From: Mangrovicoccus algicola
GTDB taxonomy: Bacteria > Pseudomonadota > Alphaproteobacteria > Rhodobacterales > Rhodobacteraceae
Direction: 5' to 3'
DNA: 64,000 bases
Assembly: GCF_014903745.1 (NCBI RefSeq)
Contig: NZ_JACVXA010000013.1
Coordinates: 1 to 64,000, forward strand
The notes under the pieces were generated by a model. That model was not told the DNA's origin, made no database searches, and saw only the letters and a program-made list of their open reading frames with translations. The position numbers and the translations under genes were made by a program. Below, one piece after another: positions 8,781-18,549 of the stretch; the stretch's first letter is position 1, and the number at the start of each line of letters is the position of its first letter.

Positions 8781-9707
8781 TCACTCCATCCAGGTCTGGT
8801 AGCTGTTGGGCACCCAGGCGAACCCGCCCTCGCCGCGCCGCGCGACATGCCCGAGCGCCGGGAAGGGCATGTGGTACCCCACCGCCGGGATGCGGTCGGT
8901 CGCCAGCATGTCCATCACCCGGCGGCGCGTGGCAGCCGCCTGGGCCTTGTCCATGTCGAAGCGCACCTCCCAGTCGGGATAGCCCAGCGACCAGACGTAG
9001 TGGTTGGCGGTATCGGCAAACAGCATCATCTGCTCGCCGTCATTCTCGATCATGAAGCCCATATGGCCCGGCGTGTGGCCATAGGCCTCCACCGCGGTGA
9101 TCCCCGAGACCACGGCCGCGCCCGGATCGATGAAGTGGAACCGTTCGGCCAGCGGGCGCACCTTGGAGTCGTAGCCCTCGTTCTCCGCCCCGGCCCAGTA
9201 GTTGTTCTCCACCGTCCCGGCCACATGCTCGGCATTGGCGAAGGTCGGGGCCTCGCCCGCCATCAGCCCGCCGATATGGTCGCCATGCATATGGGTCAGC
9301 ACGACCTTGTCGATCTGATCCGGCGTGTAGCCCGCCGCCTGCAGCGCGCCGGTCGTCCCGTCGGCGGACAGCCCGGTATCGAACAGCACCAGCTCCGCGC
9401 CGGTATTGACCAGAAGCGGGGTGAAGAAGAACTGCGCCTTGTCGGCGGGGATGAAATTGGCCTGCGAGACCTCGGCGAATTCCGGCTCGGGGACATTGGT
9501 GCCGAAGATCGAATGGGCATTGTCGCGCGTGGTGGTGCCGCCCAGCAGCGTCACGACCTCGAACCCGCCCAGGCGGAAACGGAAATAGGGGGCGGGCATC
9601 GTCGCGCCCATCATCTCGGCGGAAGCCATGGTCATCCTCGGCATTGCGGCAGCCAGCGGCGCGGCGGCTGCGGTGGTCAGGGCCTGTCGGCGCGTAAACG
9701 TCGTCAT
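8781..9707 (-). CDS. Exported metallo-beta-lactamase-fold hydrolase
   Basis: A 308-residue protein. Its N-terminus has a twin-arginine motif (TRRQAL) and an alanine-rich hydrophobic stretch, suggesting Tat export of a folded metalloenzyme. The zinc-binding HMHGDHIGG and later metal ligands in GHTPGHMG and FADTANHYV place it in the metallo-beta-lactamase superfamily, close to quorum-quenching lactonases and related hydrolases. The substrate cannot be read from sequence. The ATG has GGGAG seven bases upstream. Confidence 0.85.
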   Translation of the reverse strand: MTTFTRRQALTTAAAAPLAAAMPRMTMASAEMMGATMPAPYFRFRLGGFEVVTLLGGTTTRDNAHSIFGTNVPEPEFAEVSQANFIPADKAQFFFTPLLVNTGAELVLFDTGLSADGTTGALQAAGYTPDQIDKVVLTHMHGDHIGGLMAGEAPTFANAEHVAGTVENNYWAGAENEGYDSKVRPLAERFHFIDPGAAVVSGITAVEAYGHTPGHMGFMIENDGEQMMLFADTANHYVWSLGYPDWEVRFDMDKAQAAATRRRVMDMLATDRIPAVGYHMPFPALGHVARRGEGGFAWVPNSYQTWME

Positions 9708-9796
9708 CTCGCGTCTCCCTTCTGTGCGGGCCGGCCGTCCCCGCGACTTGCGGCGACCCCGGCCGTGCCGAGCTTACGCGGCAACCGCGTCGCGGA

Positions 9797-10219
9797 TCAC
9801 TCCCACCATCGGTCGATCACGGCGATGTCATCGTCGGACCAGCCGAAGTGATGGGCCAGCTCGTGCACCGCGACATGCGCCACCAGATCCTCCAGCCCGA
9901 CATCGCCGCGGGCGATCCATTCATCGAGGATCGCCAGCCGGAACAGCCAGATCGTGTCCGGGCCGGAGGGCTGGTCCATCACCGACTTCTCCGTCAGCGG
10001 AATGCCGTCATAGAGCCCGGTCAGCTCGTAGGGATCGCGGATCTGCAGATCGCGCAGCACCGGCTCCGGCGCCAGGTCCTCGACCCGCAGCGCCACGCGG
10101 GCGGCGGCGGCGCGGAACGCCTCGGGCAACGCCTCGAAGGCGGCGCGGGCGATCTGCTCGATCTCTTCCAGACCGGGGGGCAGGCCGAAGCCGTCGGACG
10201 ATTCTGTATCTTCGCTCAT
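9797..10219 (-). CDS. Minimal zincin metallopeptidase-family protein
   Basis: A 140-residue protein of the Zincin_1 family (formerly DUF1025). The zinc site HELAHHFG lies near the C-terminus, followed by acidic SDDDI, and the N-terminal half contains the family LYDGIPLTE segment. Known structures of the family show a minimal zincin fold, but biological substrates are not established. It is transcribed away from gltX, from which it is separated by 123 bases. Confidence 0.85.
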   Translation of the reverse strand: MSEDTESSDGFGLPPGLEEIEQIARAAFEALPEAFRAAAARVALRVEDLAPEPVLRDLQIRDPYELTGLYDGIPLTEKSVMDQPSGPDTIWLFRLAILDEWIARGDVGLEDLVAHVAVHELAHHFGWSDDDIAVIDRWWE

Positions 10220-10342
10220 GCCCCCTCATCGCAGGCGCCGTCCCCGCCGCCCAGCGGCACCGTCGTCACAGGGGGGCGGCAGCGCGGATTTCTGGACACC
10301 GGCGCGGCGATGTGGTTAGCCAGCGGCCACAGGAGATCCGCC

Positions 10343-11665
10343 ATGACCACCACCCGTTTCGCGCCCTCCCCCACGGGCTACCTGCATATCGGCAACCTGC
10401 GCGCCGCGCTGATGAACTATGCCATCGCCCGCAAGGCGGGGGGCACCTTCATCCTGCGCATCGACGATACCGACCAGGACCGCTCGAAGCAGGAATATAT
10501 CGACGGGATCTTCGGCGACCTGGAATGGCTGGGCTTCACCTGGGACAAGGTCGAATACCAGTCCAAGCGGCTCGACCGCTATGCCGAGGCGGCAGAGAAA
10601 TTCCGCGGCATGGGGCGGTTCTACGAGTGTTTCGAGACCCCGACCGAGCTGGACCTGAAGCGCAAGAAGCAGCTGAACATGGGCAAGCCCCCGGTCTATG
10701 ACCGCGCCGCGCTGGCCCTGTCGGATGGCGAGAAGGCGAAACTGCGCGCCGAACGCCCCGGCCACTGGCGGTTCCTGCTGGACCGGGAACGCATCGAATG
10801 GGTGGATGGCATCCTGGGCGCGATCTCGATCGACGCGGCCTCGGTGTCGGATCCGGTGCTGATCCGCGGCGACGGCCAGGTCCTGTACACGCTGGCCTCG
10901 GTGGTCGACGATGCCGAGATGGGCGTGACCCATGTCGTGCGCGGCTCGGACCACGTGACCAACACGGCGACCCAGATCCAGATGATCGAGGCCTTCGGCG
11001 CCCGCGTGCCCGCCTTCGCGCATCATTCGCTGCTGACCGGTCCGCAGGGCGAGGCATTGTCGAAACGGCTGGGCACGCTGTCGCTGCGCGACCTGCGCGC
11101 GGCCGGGATCGAACCGATGGCGATCCTCAGCCACATGGCGCGGCTGGGCTCGTCGCAGCCGGTGGAGCTGCGCGGCTCGATGGAGGAGATCGTCGCGGGG
11201 TTCGATCTGGGCACATTCGGCGTGGCGCCGACCAAGTTCGACGAGGCCGACCTCGTGCCGCTGACCGCGCGGCATCTGGGCAGCCTGCCGCTGGAGGCCG
11301 TTGCCGCCGACATCGCCGCCGCGGGCGTGCCGGACGCGCTGGCCCCCGCCTTCTGGGCGCTGATCCGCGAGAATATCGAGCGCCGGGCCGAGATCGCGGG
11401 CTGGTGGGAGATCCTGCGCGACGGCGCCGTGGCCGAGGTGGCCGAGGAGGATCGCGACTTCATCGACGCGGCGCTGGAAATGCTGCCGCCGCTGCCCTTC
11501 GACGACACGACCTGGGGCGCCTGGACCGCGGCCGTGAAGGAGAAGACCGGGCGCAAGGGCAAGGGGCTGTTCATGCCGCTGCGCAAGGCGCTGACCGGCC
11601 GGGCACGCGGCCCGGAAATGGCCCAGTTCCTGCCGCTGATGCAGGCCCTGCCGCGCCGCGGCTGA
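10343..11665 (+). CDS. gltX: Glutamate-tRNA ligase
   Basis: Class I aminoacyl-tRNA synthetase that charges tRNA with glutamate. The HIGH-type motif is HIGN within FAPSPTGYLHIGNLRAAL, and the KMSKR-type motif is SKRLGT. At 440 residues it belongs to the shorter of the two GltX types common in alphaproteobacteria; such paralogues can differ in tRNA preference. The ATG has AGGAG eight bases upstream. The frame stays open far upstream, but that part is antisense to the neighbouring peptidase gene and is not coding. Confidence 0.95.
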   Translation: MTTTRFAPSPTGYLHIGNLRAALMNYAIARKAGGTFILRIDDTDQDRSKQEYIDGIFGDLEWLGFTWDKVEYQSKRLDRYAEAAEKFRGMGRFYECFETPTELDLKRKKQLNMGKPPVYDRAALALSDGEKAKLRAERPGHWRFLLDRERIEWVDGILGAISIDAASVSDPVLIRGDGQVLYTLASVVDDAEMGVTHVVRGSDHVTNTATQIQMIEAFGARVPAFAHHSLLTGPQGEALSKRLGTLSLRDLRAAGIEPMAILSHMARLGSSQPVELRGSMEEIVAGFDLGTFGVAPTKFDEADLVPLTARHLGSLPLEAVAADIAAAGVPDALAPAFWALIRENIERRAEIAGWWEILRDGAVAEVAEEDRDFIDAALEMLPPLPFDDTTWGAWTAAVKEKTGRKGKGLFMPLRKALTGRARGPEMAQFLPLMQALPRRG

Positions 11666-11696
11666 CCCCGCCCCGGCGACCGGCGGACATGAAAGA

Positions 11697-11724
11697 GGCG
11701 CGGAGGAGACCCTCCGCGCCTTTT
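11697..11724 (+). terminator. Rho-independent terminator of gltX
   Basis: A perfect ten-pair stem, GGCGCGGAGG (11697-11706) with CCTCCGCGCC (11711-11720), has a four-base loop and is followed by TTTT. An AAAGA run precedes it, so it could also weakly stop clpB transcription arriving from the other side. Confidence 0.9.
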
Positions 11725-11754
11725 CCGTTCCGGGCCGCGCCGGACAGTGCCCGG

Positions 11755-14370
11755 TCAATGGACGACGGCATCCTCGGGCTTGGGCCGGTTCGAGGAACTG
11801 ATCCGGTCGCCCACGATCAGCCCCTCCGTCCCGGCCGAGACCGGGATCACCGCGCCTTCCGCCGCCTCGCCCGCCAGCAGCATCTCGGCCAGCGGATCCT
11901 GCAGCGCGCGCTGGATCACCCGTTTCAGCGGCCGCGCGCCGAAGACCGGGTCATAGCCCTCGTCGGCCAGCCAGGTCCGCGCCGCATCGTCCAGCTCCAG
12001 CGTGATCTTGCGCCCGGCAAGCCGCTTGCCCAGGCGCGCCAGCTGGATGTCCACGATGCCGTCCATGTCCTCGCGGCCCAGCCGGTCGAAGATGATCGTC
12101 TCGTCCAGGCGGTTGAGGAATTCGGGGCGGAAATGGGCCCGCACCGCATCCATCACGTCGCGCTTGGCGGCGGAACTGTCGGCCCCGTCGGGCAGCATCG
12201 AGAGCGCCTGCGCGCCGAGATTGGAGGTCAGCACGATCAGCGTCTGCTTGAAATCGACCGTGCGGCCCTGCCCGTCGGTCAGCTGCCCGTCATCGAGCAC
12301 CTGCAAAAGCACGTTGAACACGTCCGGATGTGCCTTCTCGACCTCGTCGAACAGCACGACCTGGTAGGGCCTGCGCCGCACCGCCTCGGTCAGCACGCCG
12401 CCCTCGTCATAGCCGACATAGCCCGGAGGGGCGCCGATCAGGCGGGAGACCGCGTGCTTCTCCATGAATTCGGACATGTCGATCCGCACCATGGCGCTGT
12501 CATCGTCGAACAGGAACTCGGCCAGCGCCTTGGTCAGCTCGGTCTTGCCGACGCCGGTCGGGCCGAGCATCAGGAACGAACCCAGCGGCCGGTTCTCGTC
12601 ATTCAGCCCCGCCCGCGCGCGGCGGACGGCATTGGACACGGCCCTGACGGCGGTCCGCTGGCCAATGACCCGGCGGCCGATCTCGTCCTCCATGCGCAGA
12701 AGCTTCTCGCGCTCGCCTTCCAGCATCTTCGACATCGGGATGCCGGTCCAGCGTTCGACGACCTCGGCGATCTGCTCGGGGCGCACGGCCTCTTCGACCA
12801 TCACCTCGTCCTCGGCCTCCTCGGCGGCGGCCAGGCGTTTCTCCAGATCCGGGATGCGCCCGTATTGCAGTTCGCCCGCCTTGGCAAAGTCGCCCGTGCG
12901 CTTGGCCTGGTCCAGCTCCGCCCGCGCCTGCTCCAGCTTCTCCTTGATGTCGCGCGCCGCGGCTAGCTTGTCGCGTTCGGCTTGCCATTGCGCGGTCATC
13001 TCGGCAGAGCGTTCCTGAAGCCCGGCCAGCTCGCCCTCCAGCTTCTCCAGCCGGTCGAGGGAGGCCTGGTCATCCTCCTTCTTCAGAGCCTCGGCCTCGA
13101 TCTGCAATTGCAGGATCTGGCGGTCCAGCGCGTCCAGCTCCTCGGGCTTCGAGTCGACCTCCATGCGCAGGCGGCTGGCCGCCTCGTCCATCAGGTCGAT
13201 GGCCTTGTCGGGCAGGAACCGGTCGGTGATGTAGCGATGCGACAGCGTCGCGGCCGAGACCAGCGCGCTGTCGGAGATCCGCACGCCGTGATGCAGTTCG
13301 TATTTCTCCTTGATGCCGCGCAGGATGCTGATCGTGTCCTCGACCGTCGGCTCCTCGACCATGACCGGCTGGAACCGCCGGGCCAGGGCCGCGTCCTTCT
13401 CCACGTGCTTGCGGTATTCATCCAGCGTCGTGGCACCGACGCAATGCAGTTCGCCGCGCGCCAGCGCAGGTTTCAGCAGGTTCGACGCGTCCATCGCCCC
13501 GTCGGCCTTGCCCGCGCCCACCAGCGTGTGCATCTCGTCGATGAACAGGATGATCTCGCCCGCGGCGGCAGTGATCTCGCTCAGGATCGATTTCAGCCGT
13601 TCCTCGAATTCGCCGCGATATTTCGCGCCGGCGATCAGCGCGCCCATGTCCAGCGCCATCAGGGTCTTGTTCTTCAGGCTCTCGGGCACGTCGCCATTGA
13701 CGATGCGCAGCGCCAGCCCCTCGGCGATGGCGGTCTTGCCGACGCCCGGCTCGCCGATCAGCACCGGGTTGTTCTTGGTGCGCCGGCTCAGCACCTGCAT
13801 CGTGCGCCGGATCTCGTCGTCGCGGCCGATGATCGGGTCGATCTTGCCGTCGCGCGCCGCCTCGGTCAGGTCGCGGGCGAATTTCTTCAGCGCCTCATAC
13901 CCGTCCTCGGCCGAGGCGCTGTCGGCCGTGCGCCCCTTGCGCAGGTCGTTGATCGCCTCGTTCAGCTTCTGCGCGCTGACGGCCCCGGCCTCCAGCGCCT
14001 CCTTGGCCCTGGAGCGCACCACCGCAAGCGCGGTCAGGATGCGTTCGACCGGCACGAAGCTGTCACCGGCCTTGGCGGCGATCTTCTCCGCCTCGTCCAG
14101 CACGCGCCCCAGGGCGGGATCCATGTAGACCTGCCCGGCATCGCCGGTCACCTTCGGCAGCCGCGACAGGGCAAGATCGACAGATTCGCGCACCCGATCG
14201 GGTGCGCCGCCCGCCCGCGTGACGAGATTGGCGGCCAGCCCCTCGCCGTCATCCAGCAGGGCCTTGAGCAGATGTTCGGGGGCCAGTTTCTGATGGGATT
14301 CGCGCATGGCAAGCGTCTGGGCGGATTGCAGGAAGCCGCGCGAACGTTCCGTGAACTTCTCGAGGTTCAT
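11755..14370 (-). CDS. clpB: ATP-dependent disaggregase ClpB
   Basis: Hsp100 chaperone that, with DnaK, extracts proteins from aggregates after heat stress. It is 871 residues long. The order is a Clp N-domain (residues 1-145), NBD1 with Walker A GEPGVGKT near 203, a long charged middle coiled coil (about 400-520) typical of ClpB and absent from ClpA, and NBD2 with GPTGVGKT near 600. The start at [10 protein letters not shown] has AAGGAG upstream. A heat-shock-type promoter stands about 75 bases upstream (separate entry). Confidence 0.97.
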   Translation of the reverse strand: MNLEKFTERSRGFLQSAQTLAMRESHQKLAPEHLLKALLDDGEGLAANLVTRAGGAPDRVRESVDLALSRLPKVTGDAGQVYMDPALGRVLDEAEKIAAKAGDSFVPVERILTALAVVRSRAKEALEAGAVSAQKLNEAINDLRKGRTADSASAEDGYEALKKFARDLTEAARDGKIDPIIGRDDEIRRTMQVLSRRTKNNPVLIGEPGVGKTAIAEGLALRIVNGDVPESLKNKTLMALDMGALIAGAKYRGEFEERLKSILSEITAAAGEIILFIDEMHTLVGAGKADGAMDASNLLKPALARGELHCVGATTLDEYRKHVEKDAALARRFQPVMVEEPTVEDTISILRGIKEKYELHHGVRISDSALVSAATLSHRYITDRFLPDKAIDLMDEAASRLRMEVDSKPEELDALDRQILQLQIEAEALKKEDDQASLDRLEKLEGELAGLQERSAEMTAQWQAERDKLAAARDIKEKLEQARAELDQAKRTGDFAKAGELQYGRIPDLEKRLAAAEEAEDEVMVEEAVRPEQIAEVVERWTGIPMSKMLEGEREKLLRMEDEIGRRVIGQRTAVRAVSNAVRRARAGLNDENRPLGSFLMLGPTGVGKTELTKALAEFLFDDDSAMVRIDMSEFMEKHAVSRLIGAPPGYVGYDEGGVLTEAVRRRPYQVVLFDEVEKAHPDVFNVLLQVLDDGQLTDGQGRTVDFKQTLIVLTSNLGAQALSMLPDGADSSAAKRDVMDAVRAHFRPEFLNRLDETIIFDRLGREDMDGIVDIQLARLGKRLAGRKITLELDDAARTWLADEGYDPVFGARPLKRVIQRALQDPLAEMLLAGEAAEGAVIPVSAGTEGLIVGDRISSSNRPKPEDAVVH

Positions 14371-14443
14371 GGAGAGTCTCCTTTTCGTCAAGCGCCCTGC
14401 CTGCCCGCCCTTGCGGCACGGGACCCGAGGGCCTCTGCATCAA

Positions 14444-14472
14444 AGATGGGCAAACGGGGAAAGCTTCTCAAG
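14444..14472 (-). promoter_or_regulatory. Sigma-32 (RpoH)-type promoter of clpB
   Basis: Read on the minus strand, CTTGAGA (14472-14466) is followed after 15 bases by CCCATCT (14450-14444). This matches the RpoH consensus CTTGAAA and CCCATNT at its core bases. It would place the transcription start near 14437, giving a leader of about 67 bases. Confidence 0.75.
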
Positions 14473-14573
14473 ATGCCCGCAACGAGAATCCTTTCAGGAA
14501 GGCGACTGCCGGGTCCGCGCGATGGGGCGGGGAAACAGGCGAGTTCCAGCCTGTCGTGAAATCTCAGGTTGAA

Positions 14574-14586
14574 AAATGGACCATTT
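14574..14586. promoter_or_regulatory. Operator-like palindrome upstream of the 98-residue gene
   Basis: AAATGG-A-CCATTT is a perfect dyad with a one-base centre, 50 bases before the ATG at 14636. It sits in an AT-rich island containing TTGAAA, CATACT and TAAACT promoter-like pieces. It may bind a repressor or activator of this gene, or of clpB on the other side. Confidence 0.4.
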
Positions 14587-14635
14587 GCCCATACTTTGAT
14601 TGAACAGGGTAAACTAGGGTATTCCGGTATAGACA

Positions 14636-14932
14636 ATGACCGAAACCAGCCTCTCCCGCCCCTGGACCGATGCCGTCGCGTTTGCGGACCTGGAAATCCG
14701 CCGCCTTCGCCAGGCCGGTCCCGGGCTTCTGGAAGTCGATGTCAGCCTGATCCTGCAGGAGCGCTCGGGCCTGACGGCGCGCAACCTGACGCTGACCGTT
14801 CCCGAGCAAGGCGCGGGCAGCCTGCACGACCGGCTGTGCAGCGAGGCGCGGCTCATGCTGGGCGCCTCGCTGCGCATCGAACGATGCTGCTTCGGCGCGA
14901 TGATGCGGCACGCCCGGCCCGACGCCGCCTGA
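14636..14932 (+). CDS. Hypothetical protein, 98 residues
   Basis: Codon third positions are strongly G/C, as in neighbouring genes, which supports real coding. The predicted protein is soluble, has three cysteines (two adjacent, in RIERCCFG) and no signal or membrane segment. No clear Shine-Dalgarno sequence precedes the ATG. An AT-rich promoter-like island lies upstream. I do not recognise a family. It is divergent from clpB, and pyrF follows 81 bases later. Confidence 0.6.
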   Translation: MTETSLSRPWTDAVAFADLEIRRLRQAGPGLLEVDVSLILQERSGLTARNLTLTVPEQGAGSLHDRLCSEARLMLGASLRIERCCFGAMMRHARPDAA

Positions 14933-15013
14933 TCCGCACCGCCCCGCCCCGGCGCGGGACTTGATGCGATCCGGCCGCCGGGCTAGTCCGGGGACATCTG
15001 AAGGAGATGCCCC

Positions 15014-15727
15014 ATGACCGACGCCGCCGCCTCCCCCCCAGATGATCGCCTGATCGTCGCCCTGGACGTGCCGCATGCCGTAGCAGGCATGGAGCTGGTC
15101 GACCGGCTCGGCCCCGCCATCGGTTTCTACAAGATCGGGCTGGGCATGCTGACGGGCGGCGGGCTGGCTCTGGCCAACGAGCTCAAGCAGGAACATGGCA
15201 AGCGCATCTTCCTGGACATGAAGCTGTTCGACATCGGCGCCACGGTCGAGGCCGCAGTGCGCGGACTGGCGCAGTTCAACCTGGATTTCCTGACGGTGCA
15301 TGGCGACCCCCATGTGGTGCGCGCGGCCAAGGAGGGCGCGGCCGGGTCGCAGACGCGCATCCTCGCCGTCACCATCCTGACATCGCTGGACCGCCGCGAC
15401 CTGGACGATGCGCTGATCCAGGACGGCCCGGTCGAGGAACTGGTGCTGGACCGCGCGGCGCGGGCCTTCGCCGCCGGGGCCGACGGGGTGATCGCGTCGC
15501 CGCAGGAGGCTGCCGTGATCCGCGGCCTGCCCGAATCCGAGGGCCGGCTGATCGTCACCCCCGGCGTGCGCCCCGCCGGGGCCGAGCTGGGCGACCAGAA
15601 GCGGGTGATGACCCCGGCCGGGGCGATCGCGGCAGGGGCCGATCACGTGGTCGTCGGCCGCCCGGTCTGGAAAGCTCCCGATCCCCGCGCCGCGGCCAGG
15701 GCGATCCTGGACGAACTGGCGGGCTGA
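15014..15727 (+). CDS. pyrF: Orotidine 5'-phosphate decarboxylase
   Basis: Makes UMP from OMP, the last step of de novo pyrimidine synthesis. The 237-residue TIM barrel shows the catalytic lysine-aspartate cluster in DMKLFDIGATV and the phosphate-binding region near the C-terminus (TPGVRPAG and GADHVVVGRPV). It belongs to the shorter bacterial class. The ATG has AAGGAG at ideal spacing. Confidence 0.97.
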   Translation: MTDAAASPPDDRLIVALDVPHAVAGMELVDRLGPAIGFYKIGLGMLTGGGLALANELKQEHGKRIFLDMKLFDIGATVEAAVRGLAQFNLDFLTVHGDPHVVRAAKEGAAGSQTRILAVTILTSLDRRDLDDALIQDGPVEELVLDRAARAFAAGADGVIASPQEAAVIRGLPESEGRLIVTPGVRPAGAELGDQKRVMTPAGAIAAGADHVVVGRPVWKAPDPRAAARAILDELAG

Positions 15728-15801
15728 CGGCGCGGCCGCCCCGGCGGGGAACCACCCGCCATCCCGGCGCGTTGCCGCCAGAACGATCGCGCCGGAACCC
15801 G

Positions 15802-17061
15802 ATGACCAAGCTGCTGCCCGCCCTGCTGCGCAAGATCCTCCTGGATCTGAACCATAGCTACTGGTTCGTCCCCTCGGCGATGGTCCTGCTGTCGCTGGCG
15901 GCGGCGGTCCTGTGCGAGTTCCTCGACCGCGAGGGCCTGACCGGATGGATGTTTCCCGCACTCTTCATGACCGATGCCAGCGCCGCGCGCTCCGTTCTGG
16001 GGGTGATCGCCCAGTCGGCGCTGGGGGCCGCCGGGGTGATGTTCTCCATGACCATGGTCGCGGTCAGCTTCGCCTCGTCGAATTTCGGCCCGCGGCTGAT
16101 CGGCAACTTCATGCAGGATCGCGGCGTGCAGGTGTCGCTGGGGGTGCTGCTGTCGACCTTCGTCTTCTCGCTGACCATCCTGCGCGGGGTGCAGGACGGC
16201 GAAAGCGGCTTTGCCTGGATGCCCGCCCTGTCGCTGTCGGTCTCGCTGGGGCTGGCCTTCATCTCGGTCGGGGTGATGATCTATTTCGTCCATCATATCC
16301 CGGAGATCATTTCGCTGGAGAATGTCTCGGCAGCCCTGGGCCGGCGGCTGCTGAACGCGATTGCCGATGCGCCCGCCGCGGGCCCGGCCGTCCCGGCGGC
16401 CATCGCGGGACGGGTGGAGGCCGTGGCGCTGGAGGAGACCGGCTATCTGCAGGCGCTCGATGCGCCGGGCCTGCGCCGCATCGCGCAGGAGCGGGGCTGG
16501 AGCCTGCGGCTGGAGCGCGGCCCGGGCGATTTCGTCGGCCCCCACGAACCCGTGCTGCAGGTCGGCTGCCGCGAGGCGCTGACGGCGCGCGACCTGGACC
16601 GGCTGCGGGCCTGCTTTGCCGTCGGCACCGGGCGGACCGAAGCGCAGAACCCCCTGTTCATCGCTCAGCAGCTGGTCGAGGTGCTGGCCCGCGCCCTGTC
16701 GCCCGGCGTCAATGACCCGGTAACGGCAATGAACTGCCTCAACTGGCTGCATGCCGCGCTGCACCGGCTGGCCCGCACCGCGCCCCTGGATCCGGCCGGG
16801 GCGGAAGGGCTGTGCGATCCCGCGGATTTCCTGGATTTCGCCGCCGTGCTGGAGGTAGCCCATACCGACACCCGGCCCTATGTGGCGACGGATCCGATGG
16901 TCACCCGCCACGCCCATCACCTGCTGGCCACCCTGCGCGAGGCCCTGCCTGCGGGTCCTCGCCGGGCGGCGGTGGACCGCCAGATCGCCGCACTGGTCGC
17001 GGAGGCGGCCCGGCTGCGCCCGGAAAACAGCGAGGTCGCGGACCTGTCCGCGACCCCCTGA
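15802..17061 (+). CDS. DUF2254 family membrane protein
   Basis: A 419-residue protein with hydrophobic segments near residues 25-45, 80-105, 118-138 and 150-170, then a long soluble C-terminal part. The order and the conserved stretches FSMTMVAVSFASSNFGPRL and LSPGVNDPVTA are typical of DUF2254. The function of the family is not established; some members have been suggested to be ion channels or transport-related. The start has no strong ribosome-binding site; a TTG 30 bases upstream is an alternative. It ends three bases before the convergent dadA-like gene. Confidence 0.8.
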   Translation: MTKLLPALLRKILLDLNHSYWFVPSAMVLLSLAAAVLCEFLDREGLTGWMFPALFMTDASAARSVLGVIAQSALGAAGVMFSMTMVAVSFASSNFGPRLIGNFMQDRGVQVSLGVLLSTFVFSLTILRGVQDGESGFAWMPALSLSVSLGLAFISVGVMIYFVHHIPEIISLENVSAALGRRLLNAIADAPAAGPAVPAAIAGRVEAVALEETGYLQALDAPGLRRIAQERGWSLRLERGPGDFVGPHEPVLQVGCREALTARDLDRLRACFAVGTGRTEAQNPLFIAQQLVEVLARALSPGVNDPVTAMNCLNWLHAALHRLARTAPLDPAGAEGLCDPADFLDFAAVLEVAHTDTRPYVATDPMVTRHAHHLLATLREALPAGPRRAAVDRQIAALVAEAARLRPENSEVADLSATP

Positions 17062-17064
17062 ACG

Positions 17065-18315
17065 TCACTCCGCGGCCAGCGCGATTCCGGCATGGCGGGT
17101 CGGGCGCTGCGGTTCGTAGGCGCCCGCGACCACGTCCCCGATCATCGCGGCGGTCGCCCCCGACAGGGTCCAGCCCAGATGGCCGTGCCCGGTATTGTAG
17201 AAAACGCGCGGATGCTTGCCGCGGCCGACGCGGGGCATCATGTTCGGCATCATCGGGCGCAGCCCGGCCCAGGGCACGCAGCGCTCGGTCGAGACGTCGG
17301 GGAAATACTGCTCCACCCATTTCTCCAGCGGCTTGATCCGGTCGGCGCGGATGTCGCGGTTCTCGCCGTTGAACTCCGCTGTGCCGGCCACGCGGAACCG
17401 GTCCGCGCCGAGACGCGAGGTCACGATCTTGGCGGCATCATCGAGGATCGAGGCCCAGGGCGCGCCCTCCCGGCTTTTCTCGTCATCGAGATGCACGGTG
17501 ATCGAGTAGCCCTTGACCGGATAGATGTTCACCCTGTCGCCGAAGGCCTGCGCCAGCCTGCGCGACCCGACGCCGGCCGAGACGACCACGCCGTCGAAGC
17601 GCATCTTCTCGGTGCCCAGCTGGATATGCACGCCGTCCTCCTCGGCCCGCGCCTCGACGATCTCGCGGCCCATTTCGAACTTCACGCCCTCGCCTTCCAG
17701 CCAGCGGGCCAGGCCGAAGGTGTATTTGTGGATGTCGCCGGTCGTGTCGCTTTCGGTCAGGTAGCCCCCGACCACGTCGGTGCGCAGCTGCGGCACGGCG
17801 GCCAGCACCTCCTGCGGGCTCAGCTCGCGCCGCTCCAGCCCCGCCTCGCGGTACAGCTCGTTGGTCTTGCGCGCCGCGGCCATGTCCTTTTCGGAGCGGT
17901 AGAAATGGACGATGCCGGCGGGTTCGTGGTTGAAATCGATCCCGGCGCGCTCGGCCATCTCGACGAAGACGCCGCGCGCGGCCTGGGCCATGCGCGCGGT
18001 CTCGATCGTGTTCGCCCTGTAATGCGGGATATTCGCCAGGAATTCGCCCATCCAGGAAATCTTGTGCCAGCTGGGCCGGGGGTTCACCAAGAGGGGCGCA
18101 TCCGCCTTCAGCATCCATTTGAGCCCCTTGAACACGGTGACCCAGGAATTCCACACTTCGCCGTTGGAGGCCGAGAGCTGGCCGCCATTGGCAAAGGAGG
18201 TCTCCATCCCGGCATAGCGCTGCCGGTCGATGACGGTGACCTCGAATCCGCGGTCACGAAGCTGGAAGGCGGTGGTGATGCCGGTGATGCCGGCGCCGAT
18301 AACGGCAATATGCAT
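17065..18315 (-). CDS. dadA: FAD-dependent D-amino acid dehydrogenase (DadA-like)
   Basis: A 416-residue flavoprotein of the DAO superfamily. The FAD-binding IAVIGAGITGITTA is at the extreme N-terminus, ETSFANGGQLSAS follows, and GHGHLGWTLSGA near the C-terminus closes the FAD site. DadA oxidises D-amino acids to 2-oxo acids, passing electrons to the quinone pool. The tandem glycine riboswitch in its leader suggests that glycine, or an amino acid linked to glycine metabolism, matters to its role here. The ATG at 18315 is preferred over a GTG two codons upstream because the GAGGA box is too close to the GTG. Confidence 0.9.
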   Translation of the reverse strand: MHIAVIGAGITGITTAFQLRDRGFEVTVIDRQRYAGMETSFANGGQLSASNGEVWNSWVTVFKGLKWMLKADAPLLVNPRPSWHKISWMGEFLANIPHYRANTIETARMAQAARGVFVEMAERAGIDFNHEPAGIVHFYRSEKDMAAARKTNELYREAGLERRELSPQEVLAAVPQLRTDVVGGYLTESDTTGDIHKYTFGLARWLEGEGVKFEMGREIVEARAEEDGVHIQLGTEKMRFDGVVVSAGVGSRRLAQAFGDRVNIYPVKGYSITVHLDDEKSREGAPWASILDDAAKIVTSRLGADRFRVAGTAEFNGENRDIRADRIKPLEKWVEQYFPDVSTERCVPWAGLRPMMPNMMPRVGRGKHPRVFYNTGHGHLGWTLSGATAAMIGDVVAGAYEPQRPTRHAGIALAAE

Positions 18316-18361
18316 AGTCACAGGTCCTCAGGGTTCGCGCAGCCTGCGGCCGACGCCTAAA

Positions 18362-18540
18362 CCCCCTCCGTACGGGACCTGAGAGATTCACCCCCGCCGG
18401 TTCATCCGGGCCGGGGCTTGCTCCTTCGGTGGGCGATAGCCGCTCTTCGGAGTTCTGACCCCCAGCCGGTCCGTTTGCCTGAGAGTTTTCGGGGCGATTG
18501 CTCCTTCGGCGGCGGATGATCCGCGCTCTCCCGGCTGGGC
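18362..18540 (-). ncRNA. Tandem glycine riboswitch controlling the dadA-like gene
   Basis: On the minus strand two consecutive aptamers show the gcvT-type signatures. Aptamer 1 (about 18540-18461) has GGGAGAG, CCGAAGGAGCAA and CTCTCAGG, closed by CCCAGCCGG pairing with CCGGCTGGG. Aptamer 2 (about 18460-18362) has CCGAAGAG, a second CCGAAGGAGCAA and CTCTCAGG, closed by CTCCG with CGGAG. In known systems both aptamers bind glycine and usually switch expression on. The leader ends about 47 bases before the dadA ATG. CAGGTCC at the end of aptamer 2 is complementary to GGACCTG, which overlaps the dadA Shine-Dalgarno region. Confidence 0.95.
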
Positions 18541-18549
18541 TATGTCCTC

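Noticed and set aside
18316-18361. Intrinsic terminator in the dadA leader as the riboswitch output
   Set aside because: No stem followed by a T-run is present; pairing with the ribosome site is a better candidate.
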